Assembly (NCBI GenBank): GCA_032718475.1
Contig: JAUCBJ010007341.1
Location: 1 to 48,441, forward strand
Length of the DNA: 48,441 bases
Reading direction: 5' to 3'
From: Nemertoderma westbladi
Lineage: Eukaryota > Xenacoelomorpha > Nemertodermatida > Nemertodermatidae
The notes under the pieces are model-generated. The model was not told the origin of the DNA. It saw nothing but the letters and a program-made list of their open reading frames with translations, and made no database searches. The position numbers and the translations under genes are program-made. Below are positions 29,051-38,000 of the stretch, in pieces (within the stretch, counting starts at the first letter, position 1; the number at the start of each line of letters is the position of its first letter).

Positions 29051-32000
29051 CTGTCAATAAAATAAAATTGTTTAAGGATCCAAACGGATGCTACAAGTAA
29101 GTGATCGTATAACCCAGATTGACGAGAAATCTAATACAACTAATCGTATGAACTATGTTTAATAATCCACGGGAAATACAACCCAGTTAATTTAAGAAAC
29201 AGAGACTATGAAATGAAAGGATAACGCGGACAACCTTAAAGACCTTTAAGTATATTTAGAAAACGGTAAAATGTGGTACTTTTCACACAATCGATATAAA
29301 ATAGTTAAAATATTGTTCACATGGAAATGGGAGTTGCGAAACTATAAATTTGAACTTCCAGATGACGTTTGTTAAACACTTTTGTGCGACAAAAATATTA
29401 TACTAATTATTATAATTAGAGTGATATTAAATATGATATCATTGATATATAATATATATCAATGATATCATATTTAATATCACTCTAATTATAATAATTA
29501 GTATAATATTTTTATATTAGTATAATATTACTTACATTATATTAATTAGTTATTAGTTATGATATAATTAATAGAGGGATGTTCTCATATTGTACATTAC
29601 ACAACAGTAACCTCGACAATGCTATCCAATGATTGTCGTTTCGTGAGTGGTTTTTGTGTCGACTGTAACTCATACAAACCTCTTTGAGCTGTTTACTGAT
29701 TTGGAATTCGGATATCTTGACTTTATTTTTGGCCCGTCTGTTTCTTTCTCTCTCGGTTGCTTCCTCGGCCTCTTTAGCCAACAGCGCCCGTTCCAGACCC
29801 AGTAACTCCTCCTCCAGTACCCATTGTCTCGTCTTTATCTCCCGCCATCGCTCCAACCTTCGATGTAACTCATCCGCATCCTCTAACTGCGCTTCCCGAA
29901 GACAGCTTTGTTTTTCCCGCAGCTTAGCAACCGCCACTGACTCCCCGAACAGACACCTCGCCTGCTCCAGCAGTTCCAACCGATCCCGATCCCATTGATT
30001 CTCAAGACTTTTTATTTTTAACCTAAGAAATCTATCCCCCTCGCAGTGGGCGAGTTGTTCCTCGAGGAGTCCTCGGGACCAGTCCGGGAACTGTCGGTGC
30101 AATCTGTCCACCAGCAGACGGTGTCGGTTCACCGTCTCCCCAACCGGGTACTGCTCCAACACCATCCCCACTAACATTCTCGTCTCTGACTCCATTATGG
30201 ATGACAGCTCGCCACGTTCTCTCTCCAGGTCTCTCAATCTCGTCTCGTAACTTTCGTCCACCGCCAGGAGTTCGAGTATCATGTAAATACGCAGCGATGT
30301 GTCCGGACATTCCCACTCAAATAGTTTGCGCGGAAACTTACGCCCCCTGGTGGAACTTGATGGCACTGCGGATGTTTCATCGGTATTCATATCGGAACTA
30401 CTCATCTGTAATTAACCAGAATAGATTCAAACTATTTATTAACGCTGTTACTATTAATTAACGCTGTTACTATTTATTAACGCTGTTACTATTTATTAAC
30501 GCTGTTACTATTTATTAACGCTGTTACTATTTATTAACGCTGTTACTATTTATTAACGCTGTTACTATTTATTAACGCTGTTACTATTTATTAACGCTGT
30601 TACTATTTATTAACGCTGTTACTATTTATTAACGCTGTTACTATTTATTAACGCTGTTACTATTTATTAACGCTATTACTATTTATTAACGCTGTTACTA
30701 TTTATTAACGCTGTTACTATTTATTAACGCTGTTACTATTTATTAACGCTGTTACTATTTATTAACACTGTTACTATTTATTAACGCTGTACTATTTATT
30801 AACACTGTTACTATTTATTAACGCTGTTACTATTTATTAACGCTGTTACTATTTATTAACGCTGTTACTATTTATTAACGCTGTTACTATTTATTAACGC
30901 TGTTACTATTTAATAACGCTGTTACTATTTATTAACACTGTTACTATTTATTAACACTGTTACTATTTATTAACGCTGTTACTATTTATTAACGCTGTTA
31001 CTATTTATTAACGCTGTTACTATTTATTAACGCTGTTACTATTTATTAACACTGTTACTATTTATTAACACTGTTACTATTTATTAACGCTGTTACTATT
31101 TATTAACGCTGTTACTATTTATTAACGCTGTTACTATTTATTAACGCTGTTACTATTTATTAACGCTGTTACTATTTATTAACGCTGTTACTATTTATTA
31201 ACACTGTTACTATTTATTAACGCTGTTACTATTTATTAACGCTGTTACTATTTATTAACGCTGTTACTATTTATTAACGCTGTTACTATTTATTAACGCT
31301 GTTACTATTTATTAACGCTGTTACTATTTATTAACGCTGTTACTATTTATTAACGCTGTTACTATTTATTAACACTGTTACTATTTATTATCGCTGTTAC
31401 TATTTATTAACGCTGTTACTATTTATTAACGCTGTTACTATTTATTAACGCTGTTACTATTTATTAACGCTGTTACTATTTATTAACACTGTTACTATTT
31501 ATTAACGCTGTTACTATTTATTAACGCTGTTACTATTTATTAACGCTGTTACTATTTATTAACGCTGTTACTATTTATTAACGCTGTTACTATTTATTAA
31601 CACTGTTACTATTTATTAACGCTGTTACTATTTATTAACGCTGTTACTATTTATTAACACTGTTACTATTTATTAACGCTGTTACTATTTATTAACGCTG
31701 TTACTATTTATTAACGCTGTTACTATTTATTAACGCTGTTACTATTTATTAACGCTGTTACTATTTATTAACGCTGTTACTATTTATTAACGCTGTTACT
31801 ATTTATTAACGCTGTTACTATTTATTAACACTGTTACTATTTATTAACGCTGTTACTATTTATTAACGCTGTTACTATTTATTAACGCTGTTACTATTTA
31901 TTAACGCTGTTACTATTTATTAACGCTGTTACTATTTATTAACGCTGTTACTATTTATTAACGCTGTTACTATTTATTAACGCTGTTACTATTTATTAAC

Positions 32001-35000
32001 ACTGTTACTATTTATTATCGCTGTTACTATTTATTAACGCTGTTACTATTTATTAACGCTGTTACTATTTATTAACGCTGTTACTATTTATTAACGCTGT
32101 TACTATTTATTAACACTGTTACTATTTATTATCGCTGTTACTATTTATTAACGCTGTTACTATTTATTAACGCTGTTACTATTTATTAACGCTGTTACTA
32201 TTTATTAACGCTGTTACTATTTATTAACACTGTTACTATTTATTAACGCTGTTACTATTTATTAACGCTGTTACTATTTATTAACACTGTTACTATTTAT
32301 TAACGCTGTTACTATTTATTAACGCTGTTACTATTTATTAACACTGTTACTATTTATTAACGCTGTTACTATTTATTAACGCTGTTACTATTTATTAACG
32401 CTGTTACTATTTATTAACGCTGTTACTATTTATTAACGCTGTTACTATTTATTAACGCTGTTACTATTTATTAACACTGTTACTATTTATTAACGCTGTT
32501 ACTATTTATTAACGCTGTTACTATTTATTAACACTGTTACTATTTATTAACGCTGTTACTATTTATTAACGCTGTTACTATTTATTAACGTTGTTACTAT
32601 TTATTAACGCTGTTACTATTTATTAACGATGTTACTATTTATTAACACTGTTACTATTTATTAACGCTGTTACTATTTATTAACGCTGTTACTATTTATT
32701 AACGCTGTTACTATTTATTAACGCTGTTACTATTTATTAACGCTGTTACTATTTATTAACACTGTTACTATTTATTAACGCTGTACTATTTATTAACGCT
32801 GTTACTATTTATTAACGCTGTTACTATTTATTAACGCTGTTACTATTTATTAACGCTGTTACTATTTATTAACGCTGTTACTATTTATTAACGCTGTTAC
32901 TATTTATTAACGCTGTTACTATTTATTAACGCTGTTACTATTTATTAACGCTGTTACTATTTATTAACGCTGTTACTATTTATTAACACTGTTACTATTT
33001 ATTAACGCTGTTACTATTTATTAACGCTGTTACTATTTATTAACACTGTTACTATTTATTATCGCTGTTACTATTTATTAACGCTGTTACTATTTATTAA
33101 CGCTGTTACTATTTATTAAGGCTGTTACTATTTATTAACGCTGTTACTATTTATTAACACTGTTACTATTTATTAACGCTGTTACTATTTATTAACGCTG
33201 TTACTATTTATTAACGCTGTTACTATTTATTAACGCTGTTACTATTTATTAACGCTGTTACTATTTATTAACGCTGTTACTATTTATTATCGCTGTTACT
33301 ATTTATTAACGCTGTTACTATTTATTAACGCTGTTACTATTTATTAAGGCTGTTACTATTTATTAACGCTGTTACTATTTATTAACGCTGTTACTATTTA
33401 TTAACGCTGTTACTATTTATTAACGCTGTTACTATTTATTAACGCTGTTACTATTTATTAACGCTGTTACTATTTATTAACGCTGTTACTATTTATTAAC
33501 GCTGTTACTATTTATTAACGCTGTTACTATTTATTAACACTGTTACTATTTATTAACGCTGTTACTATTTATTAACGCTGTTACTATTTATTAACGCTGT
33601 TACTATTTATTAACGCTGTTACTATTTATTAACGCTGTTACTATTTATTAACGCTGTTACTATTTATTAACGCTGTTACTATTTATTAACGCTGTTACTA
33701 TTTATTAACACTGTTACTATTTATTAACGCTGTTACTATTTATTAACGCTGTTACTATTTATTATCGCTGTTACTATTTATTAACGCTGTTACTATTTAT
33801 TAACGCTGTTACTATTTATTAAGGCTGTTACTATTTATTAACGCTGTTACTATTTATTAACACTGTTACTATTTATTAACACTGTTACTATTTATTATCG
33901 CTGTTACTATTTATTAACGCTGTTACTATTTATTAACGCTGTTACTATTTATTAAGGCTGTTACTATTTATTAACGCTGTTACTATTTATTAACACTGTT
34001 ACTATTTATTAACGCTGTTACTATTTATTAACGCTGTTACTATTTATTAACGCTGTTACTATTTATTAACGCTGTTACTATTAATTACCCTGGATTTAAT
34101 TATGTAACAATAAAGGAGAAATAAAATAACTTTACATATTCGATATGGGAGTCAATAAAACGTGTTATTGTTTATTCCTCCGTCCGTGAGAGGATATTTA
34201 CTTAAAATATATTCTAGAACTCTATAATTTGTTTTATAGTTGAATAGCAGTGGTGAAAATTGGCACAAATCAGCATTATAATAAGAAATGAAAAAAACTA
34301 GGACTTCAAGAATGCTGGTATATTATTCAATTGATAAAAAATATAATAATAATAGGGTTGGTGTGCGAAAAAATTGTTGTGCTAGAAACAATCGAATAAG
34401 GGGTAACAAGGTGCCCTGAATCGAGTGACGGGGTGTGTTTTTTGTAAAAACACGTGGAAACGGTCGAAATGGCGGGTTTAATTAAGCCCGGGAAACTAAT
34501 TTTGAAAATCGGCTGTGATTGGCTGCTACATATTTGACGTCACTAAGCAGTGCTCGGAAAATTTCTGACCAAGTTTTCAAAATTGCAAACAGTGTTTTAT
34601 AAATGTTCATGATCATGAATTTAAGTGACTGTAGTGTTAAAAGACGCGCAAGACTCTCCGCTTTCGATTGATATAAGAAAGGCACGTGTGATTTATTGAG
34701 ATTCAATGTGTATTTGAATGGATCTAAAATCGCCCTCCATAGAAAACAATATAAGAAATTATCAGAGAGAGCACTTCGTAGTGACGTCAAATATGCAGCA
34801 GCCAATCACAGCCGATTTTCTAAATTGGCTTCCCGCGCTTACTTAAACCCGCCATTTCGACCGTTTCCTCGTGTTTTTACAAAAAAAACACCCCGCCACT
34901 CGATTGAGGGCACGTTGTTAGCCCTTATTCGATTGTTTCTAGCCCAACAATTTTATCACGCACCAGCCCCATCGATACTGTATATAAAAATAATATGTTT

Positions 35001-38000
35001 TCTAGAAGTCCATGCAAAGAAAACCGTGATATATGAAACACTATATTTTATCAAAGATTACCATAGAGACTGTTGGTAGAACAATTAATACTGGGGTGAC
35101 AATTCTGGGTTGGACACAATGGCACTGTCTGCAAAAGGTTCAGGCCTTTACATGGACTTCTAGAATATTAATTCATACCTATAAATAATATTCTAGAAGT
35201 CCATGGCCTATACTACCTTGTCATTATGCTTTAACGGAAGTATGACTACAGATGTTGAATGTTAGAATCCCCCCTCCCTCCTAGGCCTCAAATTACTTAC
35301 AGAGTTTTTACATTCATCGAACGTTTCATTTCCATCATCATAATTAGCTTCTTCTTCTACAAGATCTTCTAAATTATTCCCCACGACGACGACACTAAGT
35401 TCAGCTTCTATCTTCCTGATATCTCCATCAATATGTTCCTGGGCATTAGCCTGAATAATAACAACCTCGATTAATAGTTACTTTATTTATACGGATAAAA
35501 AAGTTACTTAATTGAAGTAAGTCAAATGGGCAAAATTACAATCGTCAGGTCGTGTAATAAAGTATATTGAAATAAAGTAGTACTTTATGTCCCGCTGACC
35601 CTGGTATATTTTGCAGAACCAGTACAGGGCTCGGTTACAGGCTGCAATACTGTAGGCCTATGTGATGAGGGCAGTATTATACAATTCATCCTGTATTAAC
35701 TATATTGAAGGTTAGAAGGCCTATAGTATGTAAATGTATGTATTTATTGACTTAGTAGGCCTCATTATACACCATCACCTGGAAAATTGTGTCAAAATCT
35801 GCCCCCCCCCCCCCCCCCCCCAACTATTTCTACAAATCTTAATGAGATTGCATGAAATTTGAAACAGAGATAGTTTCACCTTCCTTTCACTCACCACTTT
35901 TTCCTTAGTGGGTGAGCCAGAATTTTTATTTATTTCTATTTTCGCTTTCATTCTTTAGCTACAAGCGTATCAAAAATGCGCAAATTGGCCCAGAAGACAT
36001 CAAGGGTTACACCTATAACACCAGTTCTAACAGAAATGGGTACTTACTTTTAGACCTAATGGAAGAATGTGTATTGATACCAACAAACAACACATTCGAA
36101 AAGAGTAAGGGGAAGCTATGGACCTTTCAATACCCTAATGGAACCAAAGCACAACTGGATTACATCCTTATAAACAAAAAGTGGAGAAACAGCATGATCA
36201 ACTGCGAGGTATACAGCTCGTTCAACCTAATTGGTTCGGACCACAGAATTGTGACTGCAGAGATAAGACTCAGTTTGAGAGCCAGCAAACCCAGGACAAG
36301 CAAGCAAATCAACTATGACTGGGAGAAACTCAGAACTGACAATGCTGTAAAGTAAAGGATGCTTACACAGTAGAAGGTCAAAACCGCTTTGAAGCACTTC
36401 AGTCAATGGATGAAGACCAATCCACCGATTCAATATACCAGAATATAATAACAGCCCACAAGGAATCAGCTAAGAGGCATATCCCCCAGAAACCCAAACG
36501 AAAACAGTATGTGCCATGGCAAAACTCTGAGGTTACTTGTAAGAGAGAAGATCTTAAGATAGCCTACAAAGTTAAAACCGAACAACCAACAACTGAAAAC
36601 ATTAACAAGGTTGAGAAAGCTAAGGACGATCTTAAATTGGCCTACAACATCAGCCAGGAAAAGTACATACAGGATAAAACTGAAGCAATTACAACTGCTC
36701 ACATACAGCAACAATCAAGACTTACCTGGCAAACTGTAAATGAGGTATCTGGTCGGAAAAGTTGTGCAAAGGGGCGCCTCAAAGCCGATAGTCCTGAAGA
36801 ACGTGTTGGGAAGTGGAAAAATCACTTCAGCAACTTGCTTGGGCAACCAAACATCGAGGTCAGCCCTACAAGGAAAATATATGACAAGACACTACCTATA
36901 GAAACAGGGGACTTCACACCTGCCGAACTCCAAAGAAGCATTAAAAGCATGTCTAATAATAAAGCGAGTGGATTAGATGAAATCCCAGCGGAGGTATGGA
37001 AAACCGGAGTGCTAAACAGACCATTATTGAATGTTTGCAACCGGATGTTAAAAGGGGAAAAGCCACCACCAATTTGGACTAAAGGTCAACTAAAGCCTCT
37101 CCCCAAGAAAGGAGACCTCGGCATACCAACAAACTATCGTGGGATCTGTCTGCTTGTGGTAGCTGCCAAAATATACAATAAAATGATTCTATATATGATT
37201 AGGCCTCACATAGAGAAACTACTGCGTAAGAGCCAAAACGGATTTCGACCAAGTAGATCAACAATAGCTCAGATACTTGCACTACGGAGACTGATTGAAG
37301 GAATTAAGTCAAAGAATCTCCCCGCAGTCATGACTTTTGTGGACTTCAAGAAGGCATTCGACTCCATCCATAGAGGTAAAATGCTTGAAATCCTAAGAGC
37401 TTATGGAATACCAGAAGTAATTGTTGCTGGCATTGGATTGCTATATTGTGACACAGAAGCGCAGGTACTCTCACCAGATGGTGAAACTGAGTTTTTCTCA
37501 ATCCTGGCTGGCGTACTGCAAGGTGACACATTAGCACCATTACTATTTGTAATTGTACTGGATTACGCAATGAGGACGGCCACAAAGGGTGAAGATCTGG
37601 GATTCACACTTCAAGAACGCAGAAGTAGTAGATATCCGGCAACTACAGTCACAGACACCGACTTTGCGGATGACATCGCCCTGCTCTCTAATACGCTAGC
37701 AGATGCACAGCTTCTACTAAATAAAGTGGAGAGGGCTGCTAAGGAGGTTGGATTGCATATAAATGCTACCAAGACCGAATTCATGACCTTTAATGTTGAT
37801 GGAAACTTGACAACCATTGATAATAATCAACTAAGGAAGGTCGATGACTTCCAGTACCTTGGATCATGGATAGAGAGTAGCAAAAAGGAAATAGAAGTTA
37901 GGAAAGCAACTACTACTAGGATCGGCATGCTGCATTGCAGCTGCATTTTTAAGAATGCTGTGCCGGCTTGTCAACAAAATTGCACCGCCACAACTCCCTA

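Noticed and set aside
30432-34092. CRISPR-like array
   Set aside because: Units are directly adjacent with no spacers, in an animal intron. It is a satellite.
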